Source: Cruoricaptor ignavus
GTDB lineage: Bacteria; Bacteroidota; Bacteroidia; Flavobacteriales; Weeksellaceae
DNA length: 64,000 bases
NCBI RefSeq assembly: GCF_900141665.1
Contig: NZ_FQYI01000005.1
Coordinates: 114,944 to 178,943 of the forward strand
Direction: 5' to 3'
This document shows, piece by piece, positions 8,657 through 17,274 of this stretch (positions within the stretch are counted from its first letter, which is position 1; each line of letters begins with the position of its first letter). Below the pieces are notes generated by a model. The model ran no database searches. It was not told where the DNA came from and saw only the letters and a list, made by a program, of their open reading frames with translations. A program made the position numbers and the translations under genes.

Positions 8657-9616
8657 ATGTTTGAACTGAATTATGAACTCTCCGGCATAGACACTAAAAT
8701 ATTCTACGGCGTTCAGAACCAGAATTTTAACAAGATAAAATCTGCCTTCCCCACGCTGAAAATTACAGGAAGAGATCATTACATTTTCGCGATGGGCAAC
8801 CGTGAAACGCTTGATATCCTTGAGAAGAAGCTGAACGATATCGTGAACTTCATCTCAAAAAACAACAGCATCAGCTTAAAAGACATAGAAAATATTCTTA
8901 GCATAAAAGATGAATTCGAAAAGCAGCTGGTGTTCGATCAGGATATCATAGTAAAGGGCGTCAACGGCAAAGTCATCAAAGCAAAAACCACCAACCTGAA
9001 AAAGCTCGTTCGCGAGAGCGAAAGGCGCGATATGGTTTTCGCAATAGGGCCTGCGGGAACGGGAAAAACCTACACCAGCGTGGCACTTGCCGTGCGCGCG
9101 CTGAAGGAAAAGGAGGTGAAGCGCATCATCCTTACCCGGCCGGCGGTGGAGGCGGGGGAGAGCCTAGGCTTTCTGCCTGGCGACCTAAAAGAAAAGCTGG
9201 ACCCGTACCTGCAGCCCCTTTATGATGCGCTCCGCGATATGATACCCCACGAGAAGCTGGAGGGCTACATCGAGAAAAAGGTGATAGAAGTGGCGCCGCT
9301 TGCCTTTATGCGCGGTCGCACGCTGGATGAGGCTTTCGTAATACTGGACGAGGCGCAGAATACCACGCATTCCCAGATGAAGATGTTCCTCACGAGGATG
9401 GGGATGAATGCGAAGTTCATCATCACCGGGGACCCGAGCCAGATAGACCTTCCGCCCAAACAGAGCTCCGGGCTGAAGGAAGCGATGCGCATCCTGAAAG
9501 ATGTGGAAGAGATTGGCTTCGTTCACCTTACGGAAGGCGATGTAGTGCGCCACCCGGTGGTGAAGAAGATTATTTCTGCCTACAATATAGAAGAGAAGAG
9601 GCTGAGAGAAGAGTAG
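8657..9616 (+). CDS. phoH: PhoH family ATPase
   Basis: This 319-residue cytoplasmic protein is a PhoH-like P-loop ATPase. The N-terminal third resembles a KH/PhoH N-domain (FELNYELSGIDTKIFYG). The ATPase domain has the Walker A AIGPAGTGKTYTSVALA near residue 135, IILTRPAVEAGESLGFLPGD and the Walker B-like AFVILDEAQNTTHSQMKMFLTR. PhoH proteins are linked to RNA metabolism; in some bacteria phoH sits next to ybeY, which is absent here. Divergent placement from the SAM hydrolase is, as I recall, common in Flavobacteriia. Confidence 0.92.
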   Translation: MFELNYELSGIDTKIFYGVQNQNFNKIKSAFPTLKITGRDHYIFAMGNRETLDILEKKLNDIVNFISKNNSISLKDIENILSIKDEFEKQLVFDQDIIVKGVNGKVIKAKTTNLKKLVRESERRDMVFAIGPAGTGKTYTSVALAVRALKEKEVKRIILTRPAVEAGESLGFLPGDLKEKLDPYLQPLYDALRDMIPHEKLEGYIEKKVIEVAPLAFMRGRTLDEAFVILDEAQNTTHSQMKMFLTRMGMNAKFIITGDPSQIDLPPKQSSGLKEAMRILKDVEEIGFVHLTEGDVVRHPVVKKIISAYNIEEKRLREE

Positions 9617-9663
9617 TAGTATGCAATTTTTTATGATTTTTTTAATTTTTTTTAAACAGAATA

Positions 9664-9694
9664 TTTGCAGAAAGAATATTTGTTTGTAGATTTG
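9664..9694 (+). promoter_or_regulatory. Full -33/-7 promoter of the beta-barrel gene
   Basis: TTTG at 9664-9667 and TAGATTTG at 9687-9694 are separated by 19 bp, the best fit to the Bacteroidota consensus on the left side of the window. This suggests strong expression. Confidence 0.7.
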
Positions 9695-9715
9695 CGCTGT
9701 AAAAATATTTAAACT

Positions 9716-10282
9716 ATGAAAAAATTATTAGTAGCTGGTGCTCTGGCACTTATGGGAACTGCAGCAAATGCGCAGCTTCAGCAAGGTAACTGGACTGTAG
9801 GTTCTGACTTGGTAAACATGAGATTTACTAATGGTTTCGCATTAAGTCTTCAGCCGAGAGCTGCTTACTTCATTCAGGACAGATGGGCAGTTGGTGCTCA
9901 TGTAGGTGTAGATGTACAAAAAGTAAATGGTGAAAGCGACACTCAGACCAACTGGGAAATTGCGCCATTCACCCGTTATTACTTTACTAGCAGCCAGATT
10001 GACTCTATGTTGAGAAACGGAGCTTTCTTCGGTGAAGCGCTAATAGGTGTGGGCGGCGTAAACAGCTCCGGCGGCGACACTACAAATGGTTTCGTATACG
10101 GTATTGGTGCTGGTTATTCTTATTTCATCACTGAGAATGTGAGTGTAGAAGGTCTTTTAAAATTTAGAGGAATCACAGGTGGAGGTAATGATTCTGACAA
10201 CAATGATGTTTTCCTTGGTGTAGGTTTCAGCATCTACCTGCCTTCTGCTAAGGTTCGCCAGGTTGCAAACGACAGACAGTAA
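9716..10282 (+). CDS. Outer-membrane beta-barrel protein
   Basis: The 188-residue product has a clear signal peptide (KKLLVAGALALMGTAANA) followed by alternating hydrophobic/polar strands ending in aromatic residues (NWTVGSDLVNMRF, PFTRYYFTSS, GLLKFRGI), a pattern of an eight-strand-type barrel in the OmpW/outer membrane protein beta-barrel superfamily. The native C-terminal strand reads DVFLGVGFSIYL. The role is unknown; small barrels of this type are often abundant surface proteins. It is transcribed alone between a consensus promoter and a strong bidirectional terminator, and its codon usage is biased to common codons, consistent with high expression. Confidence 0.8.
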   Translation: MKKLLVAGALALMGTAANAQLQQGNWTVGSDLVNMRFTNGFALSLQPRAAYFIQDRWAVGAHVGVDVQKVNGESDTQTNWEIAPFTRYYFTSSQIDSMLRNGAFFGEALIGVGGVNSSGGDTTNGFVYGIGAGYSYFITENVSVEGLLKFRGITGGGNDSDNNDVFLGVGFSIYLPSAKVRQVANDRQ

Positions 10283-10300
10283 TTATTACTTTTAAAAAAC

Positions 10301-10334
10301 AAAAATCCCGATATTTTTATCGGGATTTTTTTTT
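10301..10334. terminator. Bidirectional terminator between beta-barrel gene and ffh
   Basis: AAAAATCCCGAT and ATCGGGATTTTT form a stem around a T-rich loop, with A-run and T-run on either side, so it can serve both converging genes. Confidence 0.9.
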
Positions 10335-10350
10335 GCCATAAAGTTAAATT

Positions 10351-11724
10351 TTATCGTCCGAAAAGATTGCCCATCCCTGGCATTCCGCCCGGCATATTGC
10401 CCATTTTGCTCATCATCTGCATCATCTGCTTGCCCTGCGGTCCCTGCATCATCTTCATCACTTTTCCCATCTGGTCAAATTGCTTCATCAGCTGGTTCAC
10501 CTCTTCCAGCTTTCTGCCGGAACCTTTCGCAATTCGGGCTTTCCGCTGGGTGTTGATGATGGAAGGCTTCCGGCGCTCTTCCGGCGTCATAGAATAGATG
10601 ATGGCCTCGATGTGCTTGAACGCATCATCCGAAATATCCACATCCTTGATGGCCTTGCCAACGCCTGGAATCATTCCCATCAAATCCTTCATATTTCCCA
10701 TTTTTTTGATTTGATGAATCTGCTTCAGGAAATCGTCAAAACCAAATTCATTCTTCGCGATTTTCTTGTTGAGCTTCCGCGCTTCTTCCTCGTCGAATTG
10801 TTCCTGAGCCCTTTCCACAAGGGAAACCACATCGCCCATTCCCAAAATCCTGTCCGCCATTCTTTCGGGATAGAACAAGTCGAGCGCTTCCATTTTTTCA
10901 CCGGTGGAGATAAATTTAATAGGCTTTTCCACCACGGAACGAATGGTGAGCGCAGCACCGCCCCTTGTATCGCCATCCAACTTCGTAAGCACCACGCCGT
11001 CGAAGTTCAGCGCATCGTTAAAGGCTTTAGCAGTGTTCACGGCATCCTGCCCAGTCATCGAATCTACCACGAAAAGCGTTTCCTGCGGTTTGATGAAATA
11101 ATGAATCGACTTGATTTCGTTCATCATCTGCTCATCCACGGCAAGCCGCCCTGCCGTATCCACAATCACGGTATCGTGGCCGTTTTTCCTGGCGTACTCA
11201 ATGGCGTTGGCTGCAATCATCGATGGATTTGTGGCGCCTTCTTCGGTATAAACTGGGATATTAATCTGATTTCCAAGCACTTTCAGCTGATCCACAGCAG
11301 CAGGCCGGTAAACATCGCAGGCTACGAGCAACGGTTTTTTATTTCTTTTTTGTTTTAGGTAATTGGCTAATTTTCCTGAAAAAGTAGTCTTTCCCGAACC
11401 TTGAAGTCCGGCAATCAGGATTACCGTAGGTTTTCCGGAAAGGTTGATGCCTTCCTGGGTACCGCCCATCAAATCCACCAGTTCATCGTGGACGATTTTC
11501 GTCATCAGTTGTCCTGGCGTCAAAGATGTCAACACATTTTGGCCAATGGCCTTATCCTGAACCCTTTTGGTAAGGTCTTTCGCCACTTTGTAATTCACAT
11601 CGGCATCCACCAAGGCACGGCGGATTTCCTTCACGGTTTCCGCCACATTGATTTCGGTAATTTTTCCGCGGCCAGAAATATTGTGCAGCGCCTTATCGAG
11701 TTTATCCTGTAAGCTATCGAACAT
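10351..11724 (-). CDS. ffh: Signal recognition particle protein Ffh (SRP54)
   Basis: Ffh binds the 4.5S RNA and hydrophobic signal sequences and delivers ribosomes to FtsY at the membrane. The 457 residues cover the N domain, the G domain with LIAGLQGSGKTTFSGKLA near residue 105, VDTAGRLAVDEQMM and VLTKLDGDTRGGAAL, and the methionine-rich M domain (MMKMMQ-type segments, residues 330-455) with GSGRKLEEVNQLMKQF, the RNA-binding part. The C-terminus is rich in Met, Gly and Pro. It is full length and monocistronic. Confidence 0.97.
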   Translation of the reverse strand: MFDSLQDKLDKALHNISGRGKITEINVAETVKEIRRALVDADVNYKVAKDLTKRVQDKAIGQNVLTSLTPGQLMTKIVHDELVDLMGGTQEGINLSGKPTVILIAGLQGSGKTTFSGKLANYLKQKRNKKPLLVACDVYRPAAVDQLKVLGNQINIPVYTEEGATNPSMIAANAIEYARKNGHDTVIVDTAGRLAVDEQMMNEIKSIHYFIKPQETLFVVDSMTGQDAVNTAKAFNDALNFDGVVLTKLDGDTRGGAALTIRSVVEKPIKFISTGEKMEALDLFYPERMADRILGMGDVVSLVERAQEQFDEEEARKLNKKIAKNEFGFDDFLKQIHQIKKMGNMKDLMGMIPGVGKAIKDVDISDDAFKHIEAIIYSMTPEERRKPSIINTQRKARIAKGSGRKLEEVNQLMKQFDQMGKVMKMMQGPQGKQMMQMMSKMGNMPGGMPGMGNLFGR

Positions 11725-11783
11725 AGAAAATTAAAATAATTGCAAAAATACAAATAGCCGCCAAGCTTTCAAAATGTGAAAAA

Positions 11784-12164
11784 ATGAAATACTTTTGCGG
11801 AATGGTCTACCGCAAAAAAACACTGCTTTCTGCCTCGCTGGGTTTTTTAGCCGTGGCAGGCGGGATGTTTGCCTTGCAGTGGCTGGTCTGCGAATTCGGC
11901 TGGCTGTGCCTGGGCTATCGTGTGCACATCCTGATTTTCTTTTTATCGCTGCTCCTCTGCGCCACCTGCGGCGCGGCATACCTCCTGAAAGTAAAGGAAA
12001 TAGGTTTCATCTATCTTGCTTTTATTATTGTAAAAATGTTTGCGCTGGGCTTTATCACCGTATATTACTCAGAATTTAGGGAAAATGTAATCGCATATTT
12101 CGTGCTGATATGGCTTTACATCGCCGCTGATTTGCTTTTTACGGTAAAATTGTTGAGAGAATAA
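11784..12164 (+). CDS. Small membrane protein upstream of ATP synthase, DUF6168/AtpI-like
   Basis: This 126-residue protein has four predicted membrane helices (LLSASLGFLAVAGGMFALQW, ILIFFLSLLLCATCGAAYLL, GFIYLAFIIVKMFALGFI, FVLIWLYIAADLLFTVKLL). Its position just before atpB is that of AtpI-like assembly proteins in many bacteria, and Flavobacteriia often carry a DUF6168 protein at this place. By inference it helps assemble the c-ring or handles ions for it; the sequence does not prove this. The start may be MVYRKK at 11802 rather than 11784. A separate promoter (12220) precedes atpB, so it need not be in the same transcript. Confidence 0.7.
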   Translation: MKYFCGMVYRKKTLLSASLGFLAVAGGMFALQWLVCEFGWLCLGYRVHILIFFLSLLLCATCGAAYLLKVKEIGFIYLAFIIVKMFALGFITVYYSEFRENVIAYFVLIWLYIAADLLFTVKLLRE

Positions 12165-12219
12165 GATTTTTATCATACAAAGTGGCTGGAAAAATATACT
12201 ACTGAACAGATAATTTTTA

Positions 12220-12227
12220 TATTTTTG
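12220..12227 (+). promoter_or_regulatory. -7 box of the atp operon
   Basis: TATTTTTG followed by a short leader containing the inverted repeat ACACT/AGTGT. It lies on top of the upstream candidate start at 12225, which argues for the atpB ATG at 12255. Confidence 0.6.
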
Positions 12228-12254
12228 CAAACACTAAGAATTAAGAGTGTTCTG

Positions 12255-13313
12255 ATGAATTTCAAGAAACTGTTTACGCTGGCGCTGTCTTTTATCTTCG
12301 TCCTATGTTTTTCTCAGCAAGATGCTGCCCATGCTGCAGATGCTGGTGAGGAGAGGTATGACCCTGTGCCGTTCATTATGCACCATATTTCTGATTCGCA
12401 TCAGTGGCATCTTTGGGGCGAGGGCGAAAACAGTGTAGGCTTCAGCCTTCCGGTAATCCTTTTTGATGACGGGCTTCATGTTTTCAGCTCTTCTAAATTT
12501 GGCCATCACGAAGACCAGGTGGCGGAGAGCAACGGCAAATATTTCAAAATCGATCACGGGAAGATCTATGAGTCTGATGTCCAGGGAAATATCAAAAAGG
12601 ATAATATACCGCTGGATTTTTCTATAACAAAAGTGGTGGCGCAAATGCTTATAGCGGCGCTGATACTCTTATTACTAGGTTTTGCCGCTGCAGCTTCTTA
12701 CAAAAAATCTGCTGTGCCAAGCGGTGTTGCTAAATTTTTGGAACCGATAATCGTTTTCGTCCGTGATGATATTGCTTTCCAGAACATCGGATCACTTTAT
12801 TATAAAAAATACACTCCATACCTTGTTACATTATTCCTCTTTATATGGATTCTCAACATCCTGGGTCTAATACCTGGTGCGGCAAATACCACGGGGAATA
12901 TAGCATTCACTTTTACACTGGCGCTTTTCACGATGCTCGTGGTGAATTTCAGCGGGAAGAAAACCTACTGGCAGCATATGTTTGACCCGCTTGGCAACAA
13001 TATGCCGTTTGGCGGAAAAATTCTGATTTATCTGATTCTCGTTCCGGTCGAGCTTCTCAGCATCATTACGCGGCCTTTTGCTCTTATGATCCGTCTTTTT
13101 GCTAATATGACGGCGGGGCATATCATCATCATGGCGCTCATTTCCCTGATTTTCATAATGCAAACTTATTATGTAACGCCGGTGTCTCTAGGTCTTGCGC
13201 TTTTTATCTACATACTAGAGGTGCTGGTGGCTGCGCTGCAGGCATACATATTTACAATGCTTACCGCGCTTTTCATAGGATCAGCGGTAGAAGAGCCTCA
13301 TCATGATCATTAA
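12255..13313 (+). CDS. atpB: F0F1 ATP synthase subunit a
   Basis: Subunit a forms the proton half-channels against the c-ring. The 352-residue protein carries a cleavable-looking signal (KLFTLALSFIFVLCFSQ) and a roughly 100-residue extracytoplasmic N-terminal region before the first core helix. This extension is typical of Bacteroidota and is absent from E. coli subunit a. The core contains the essential arginine region ALMIRLFANMTAGHIIIMAL and the last helices to GSAVEEPHHDH. I reject the ATG at 12225 because it falls within the -7 box. Confidence 0.93.
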   Translation: MNFKKLFTLALSFIFVLCFSQQDAAHAADAGEERYDPVPFIMHHISDSHQWHLWGEGENSVGFSLPVILFDDGLHVFSSSKFGHHEDQVAESNGKYFKIDHGKIYESDVQGNIKKDNIPLDFSITKVVAQMLIAALILLLLGFAAAASYKKSAVPSGVAKFLEPIIVFVRDDIAFQNIGSLYYKKYTPYLVTLFLFIWILNILGLIPGAANTTGNIAFTFTLALFTMLVVNFSGKKTYWQHMFDPLGNNMPFGGKILIYLILVPVELLSIITRPFALMIRLFANMTAGHIIIMALISLIFIMQTYYVTPVSLGLALFIYILEVLVAALQAYIFTMLTALFIGSAVEEPHHDH

Positions 13314-13353
13314 AAAACAAATTTATAAGAACTAATATTTTAAATTTTTTGTT

Positions 13354-13569
13354 ATGGTAGTAGCAGGTAGTATTGCCGCTTTGGGAGCTGGTCTTGCAGT
13401 TCTTGGCGTTGGTCTCGGAATCGGAAGAATCGGTGGCGCTGCGATGGATGGCATCGCAAGACAACCGGAGCAGTCAGGAAAAATCCAAACTGCGATGATT
13501 ATTTCGGCTGCCCTTATTGAAGGTGCCGGGCTTTTCGGAATCGTAGTTGCTCTTCTGGGTAACGGCTAA
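13354..13569 (+). CDS. atpE: F0F1 ATP synthase subunit c
   Basis: The 71-residue proteolipid has two helices joined by the polar loop GIARQPEQSGKIQ. The ion-binding carboxylate is glutamate in AALIEGAGLFGIV. The residues around it (E followed by G, with no Q in helix 1 and no Ser/Thr next to E) lack the known sodium-site pattern, so it is probably proton-driven. Ring stoichiometry cannot be read from sequence. The gene is followed by a stable hairpin before atpF. Confidence 0.95.
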   Translation: MVVAGSIAALGAGLAVLGVGLGIGRIGGAAMDGIARQPEQSGKIQTAMIISAALIEGAGLFGIVVALLGNG

Positions 13570-13576
13570 CAACCCT

Positions 13577-13614
13577 AAGGGATTCTGCAGACGGTTGGTT
13601 TGCGGAATCCCTTT
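13577..13614 (+). promoter_or_regulatory. Intercistronic hairpin between atpE and atpF
   Basis: AAGGGATTCTGCA pairs with TGCGGAATCCCTT (one mismatch), with a 12-bp T/G-rich loop and only a weak T tail. It looks like a processing or partial-termination element rather than a full stop, since the operon continues. Such a structure could raise the amount of c-subunit message relative to the genes behind it. Confidence 0.65.
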
Positions 13615-13645
13615 TAATCCTAAAACAAAGAATTAATTCGTATAT

Positions 13646-14140
13646 ATGGACTTATTAACACCATCGATCGGTAATATTTTCTGGACTTCTGTAGTCTTCC
13701 TTATGCTGCTTTTCATTCTAGGTAAATATGCCTGGAGGCCAATACTTTCGGCAGTGGGGCAGAGAGAAAAGGACATCCAGGACGCACTGAATCAGGCGCA
13801 GCTTGCAAGAAAAGAAATTGAAGACCTGAAAGCTGATAACGAAAGAATACTTCGCGAGGCGAAACTGGAGCGAGATGCTATCCTAAATGATGCCAGAAAG
13901 ATTCGTGAAAATATGATTGCCGAAGCGAGAGATACTGCAAAACAAGAAGGGGATAAAATGATTGAATCTGCGAGAATAAGCATTCAGAATGAAAAGGCTG
14001 CAGCTATGAAGGAGGTGAAATCACAGATCGGAGCCTTATCCGTAAGCATTGCGGAGCAGATTCTTAAACAGAAACTGGATGCCAGCGAGGCTCAGAATGC
14101 CCTCGTGGAAAATTATCTTGCACAAAATAACCTTAATTAA
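13646..14140 (+). CDS. atpF: F0F1 ATP synthase subunit b
   Basis: The 164-residue protein has one N-terminal membrane helix (FWTSVVFLMLLFILGKYAW) followed by a long charged coiled coil (residues 35-140, rich in E, K, R and A), the peripheral stalk that ties F0 to F1. PILSAVGQREKDIQDAL after the helix is a family landmark. It follows the hairpin by 31 bp and precedes atpH by two bases. Confidence 0.95.
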   Translation: MDLLTPSIGNIFWTSVVFLMLLFILGKYAWRPILSAVGQREKDIQDALNQAQLARKEIEDLKADNERILREAKLERDAILNDARKIRENMIAEARDTAKQEGDKMIESARISIQNEKAAAMKEVKSQIGALSVSIAEQILKQKLDASEAQNALVENYLAQNNLN

Positions 14141-14142
14141 AA

Positions 14143-14679
14143 ATGCGTTCTACAAAGGTATCAAGAAGGTACGCGCAGGGCTTGCTGGAATTTACTGAAC
14201 AGGAGAATACCACTGCGGCTGTGCTTGGGGAGATGAAGGAAGTCGTTAATATTTTTAAAAACTCCCCGGACTTAGCTGTGTTTATGCAGACTCCATTTAT
14301 AGATGCCAAAAAGAAATCGGCTGCCGCTTCGCAGATATTTGCGGGGTTTTCACCTGTTGTGCAGCGGTTTATAGATTTGGTAATCCGGCAGGGCAGGGAA
14401 TCCCAAATTAAAAATATTGCGGAAACCTATATAGAAAAAGTGGAGGAAATGCAAGGAGTTCAGCGCATTACGCTTACCAGCGCGGTACCTTTATCCCATG
14501 AAAATATTAAAAAGATTCTCAACACTTCAGCACTCGTCAATAATCCAGAGAATGCGGAAGTAACACTGAATGTTGATAAAGATATCATCGGGGGTTATAT
14601 TCTTCGAGCTGGGGATTTGCAGGTGGATGCCTCAGTAAAATCAAAATTGAACAAGATAAAAAAAGAATTTTCACAATAA
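14143..14679 (+). CDS. atpH: F0F1 ATP synthase subunit delta
   Basis: Delta caps the F1 head and binds the b stalk. The 178-residue product opens SRRYAQGLLEFT, a family N-terminus. It contains FMQTPFIDAKKKSAA, and ends with the conserved GGYILRAGDLQVDASVKSKL region. It is tightly placed between atpF (2 bp) and atpA (15 bp), in the usual b-delta-alpha-gamma order. Confidence 0.94.
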   Translation: MRSTKVSRRYAQGLLEFTEQENTTAAVLGEMKEVVNIFKNSPDLAVFMQTPFIDAKKKSAAASQIFAGFSPVVQRFIDLVIRQGRESQIKNIAETYIEKVEEMQGVQRITLTSAVPLSHENIKKILNTSALVNNPENAEVTLNVDKDIIGGYILRAGDLQVDASVKSKLNKIKKEFSQ

Positions 14680-14694
14680 AAATATACCATTATA

Positions 14695-16272
14695 ATGGCA
14701 GAAATAAATCCGGCAGAAGTATCAGCGATACTGAAGCAGCAATTAGCAAATTTTGATACGCAGTCTGATGTAGAAGAAGTCGGCACCGTACTAATGATCG
14801 GCGACGGTATCGCAAGGGTATACGGACTCACACATGTGCAATATGGTGAGCTGGTGAGGTTCGAGTCCGGTGTGGAAGGTATCGTACTAAACCTTGAAGA
14901 GGACAATGTTGGCGTTGCGCTTCTTGGCGAATCGAAAATGGTAAAGGAAGGAGATACAGTGCGCAGAACACGCTCTATCTCTTCCATCAAAGTAGGGGAA
15001 GGATTGCTTGGCAGAGTAGTAGATACACTTGGGAACCCGATCGACGGTAAAGGGCCGATCACGGGGGAACTTTACGATATGCCGCTTGAAAGAAAGGCCC
15101 CTGGTGTAATTTTCAGGCAGCCTGTGAATGAGCCATTGCAGACCGGTATTGTTGCTATTGACTCCATGATTCCCGTTGGCCGCGGCCAGAGAGAGCTTAT
15201 CATCGGTGACCGCCAGACTGGTAAGACAACCGTTGCCATTGATACCATACTTAACCAAAAAGAATTTTACGATGCCGGCCAGCCTGTATTTTGTATCTAT
15301 GTTGCAGTAGGGCAGAAGGCATCTACCGTAGCACAGATCGTACAAACACTTGCTGATAAAGGCGCGCTGGCATACACCGTGGTGGTAGCTGCAAATGCTT
15401 CCGACCCTACACCGATGCAGGTATATGCGCCTATGGCAGGAGCTTCGATCGGGGAATATTTCCGCGACACCGGCCGGCCAGCACTTATCGTTTACGATGA
15501 CCTATCTAAGCAGGCGGTAGCCTACAGGGAACTGTCACTGCTTTTGAGGAGACCTCCAGGCCGTGAGGCGTATCCTGGTGATGTTTTCTACCTACATTCC
15601 CGGCTTCTGGAGCGTGCAGCGAAAATCATTGCAGATGATGATATCGCAAAACAGATGAACGATCTACCCGAGTCTCTAAAACCTGTGGTAAAAGGCGGGG
15701 GATCGCTTACTGCACTGCCAATTATCGAGACACAGGCGGGCGATGTTTCTGCATATATTCCGACGAATGTGATTTCCATTACTGATGGGCAGATTTTCCT
15801 TGAATCTGACTTGTTCAACTCTGGTGTTCGTCCGGCAATTAATGTGGGTATTTCCGTTTCCCGCGTAGGCGGTAATGCTCAGATTAAATCTATGAAGAAA
15901 GTTTCTGGTACGCTGAAGCTGGATCAGGCGCAGTACAAAGAGCTTGAAGCTTTTGCGAAATTCGGTTCAGATTTGGACGCATCCACACTTGCCGTTATTA
16001 CCAAGGGTGAGAAAAATGTTGAGCTGCTGAAACAACCGGTGAACTCGCCGCTGCCGGTGGAGAATCAGGTGGCGATGATTTATGCAGGTACAGAAAACCT
16101 TCTGAAAAATGTACCTGTAAATAAAGTAAAGGAGTTTCAAAAAGATTATGTTGAACTATTGAAAGCGCAGCATCCGGATACCATGAGTGCCATAAAATCC
16201 GGCAAGATTGATGACAGCATTACAGCCGTACTTAAAAGCGCTGCCAATGATGTGGCTTCAAAATATAATTAA
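14695..16272 (+). CDS. atpA: F0F1 ATP synthase subunit alpha
   Basis: The 525-residue alpha subunit carries the non-catalytic nucleotide site: Walker [17 protein letters not shown] near residue 175, the arginine-finger region of the alpha family around [20 protein letters not shown], and [28 protein letters not shown]. The beta-barrel N-terminal domain ([11 protein letters not shown]) is present. Length is normal for Bacteroidota. Confidence 0.97.
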   Translation: MAEINPAEVSAILKQQLANFDTQSDVEEVGTVLMIGDGIARVYGLTHVQYGELVRFESGVEGIVLNLEEDNVGVALLGESKMVKEGDTVRRTRSISSIKVGEGLLGRVVDTLGNPIDGKGPITGELYDMPLERKAPGVIFRQPVNEPLQTGIVAIDSMIPVGRGQRELIIGDRQTGKTTVAIDTILNQKEFYDAGQPVFCIYVAVGQKASTVAQIVQTLADKGALAYTVVVAANASDPTPMQVYAPMAGASIGEYFRDTGRPALIVYDDLSKQAVAYRELSLLLRRPPGREAYPGDVFYLHSRLLERAAKIIADDDIAKQMNDLPESLKPVVKGGGSLTALPIIETQAGDVSAYIPTNVISITDGQIFLESDLFNSGVRPAINVGISVSRVGGNAQIKSMKKVSGTLKLDQAQYKELEAFAKFGSDLDASTLAVITKGEKNVELLKQPVNSPLPVENQVAMIYAGTENLLKNVPVNKVKEFQKDYVELLKAQHPDTMSAIKSGKIDDSITAVLKSAANDVASKYN

Positions 16273-16311
16273 TCACAGGTTTAGCAAACTTTATTTTTAA
16301 CCAAAGAGTAA

Positions 16312-17175
16312 ATGGCTAATTTAAAGGAAATCCGCGGCAGAATTGCTTCCATAGCTTCTACAATGCAGATTACGAGTGCCATGAAGATGGTATCTGCAGC
16401 AAAACTGAAGAAAGCGCAGGATGCAGTGACGATGCTTCGGCCTTATTCAGAGAAACTACAGGAATTGATAGAGAGAGCAAGCGCTTCTCTTCCCGAAGAA
16501 AACACGCCTGTTTATGCAAGACAGCGCGATGTTCAGAAGGTACTGTATATTGCTATCACCTCCAATCGTGGACTGGCAGGCGTCTTCAACTCTGCGGTGG
16601 TGAAGGAACTTAACCAGAATCTTAATAAAGTAGGAGGAGACGCTGCTGATATCATCACCATTGGAAAAAAAGTTTATGATGCCGTGCGGAGAAGCAGAGG
16701 GGTACCTCAAAACGCGAGTGACCTTTACGATAATCTGTCCTTTTCAAAGGTTTCGAAACTGACTTCCTCAGTGATGCGTGATTTTAGAGAGGGTAAGTAT
16801 GATGAAGTTTACCTGGTTTATAACAAATTTATCAACGCTGCGACGCAAGAGGTAGTTACAGAGCAGCTTCTGCCAATCCGTATGCCAGAAAAAACGGATG
16901 AAAATTCTGAATCAGATTATATTTTCGAGCCAGACCGCGATGAATTACTTGAAACACTGATACCTAAGTCTATAAAAACTCAGGTTTTTAGGGCCGTACT
17001 GGATTCGCTTGCTTCCGAACACGGTGCGCGGATGACCGCTATGCACAAGGCTACGGATAACGCCAAGGCATTACGCAGCGAACTGGTAATTTATTATAAC
17101 AAGGCGCGCCAGGCTGCGATTACTAATGAAATTCTCGAGATTGTTTCCGGCGCGGAAGCACTAAAAAATTCCTAA
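16312..17175 (+). CDS. atpG: F0F1 ATP synthase subunit gamma
   Basis: Gamma is the central rotor shaft. The 287-residue protein has the two terminal coiled-coil helices: residues 1-55 beginning MANLKEIRGRIASIASTMQI, and the C-terminal helix with ASEHGARMTAMHKATDNA and YYNKARQAAITNEILEIVSG. A middle Rossmann-like region contains YIAITSNRGLAGVFNSAV. It is the last gene of the operon. The beta and epsilon genes (atpD, atpC) are absent and must lie elsewhere, as is usual in this class. Confidence 0.95.
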   Translation: MANLKEIRGRIASIASTMQITSAMKMVSAAKLKKAQDAVTMLRPYSEKLQELIERASASLPEENTPVYARQRDVQKVLYIAITSNRGLAGVFNSAVVKELNQNLNKVGGDAADIITIGKKVYDAVRRSRGVPQNASDLYDNLSFSKVSKLTSSVMRDFREGKYDEVYLVYNKFINAATQEVVTEQLLPIRMPEKTDENSESDYIFEPDRDELLETLIPKSIKTQVFRAVLDSLASEHGARMTAMHKATDNAKALRSELVIYYNKARQAAITNEILEIVSGAEALKNS

Positions 17176-17192
17176 GATATTATTTGCTGAAT

Positions 17193-17220
17193 AAAAGCTG
17201 CTAATAGAGCAGCTTTTTTT
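17193..17220 (+). terminator. Terminator of the atp operon
   Basis: AAAGCTGCT/AGCAGCTTT stem with a short A/T-rich loop and a run of seven T. Confidence 0.88.
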
Positions 17221-17246
17221 GTGAGTAGGAAGATTAGAAATTATCT

Positions 17247-17254
17247 TATCTTTG
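17247..17254 (+). promoter_or_regulatory. -7 box of the CNNM-type gene
   Basis: TATCTTTG, 20 bp before the ATG at 17275. Confidence 0.55.
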
Positions 17255-17274
17255 CCCAATATTCCAAATCTTAA

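Noticed and set aside
12225..12254. Upstream ATG-equivalent start for atpB
   Set aside because: It lies inside the -7 box TATTTTTG, so it cannot be on the transcript from that promoter.
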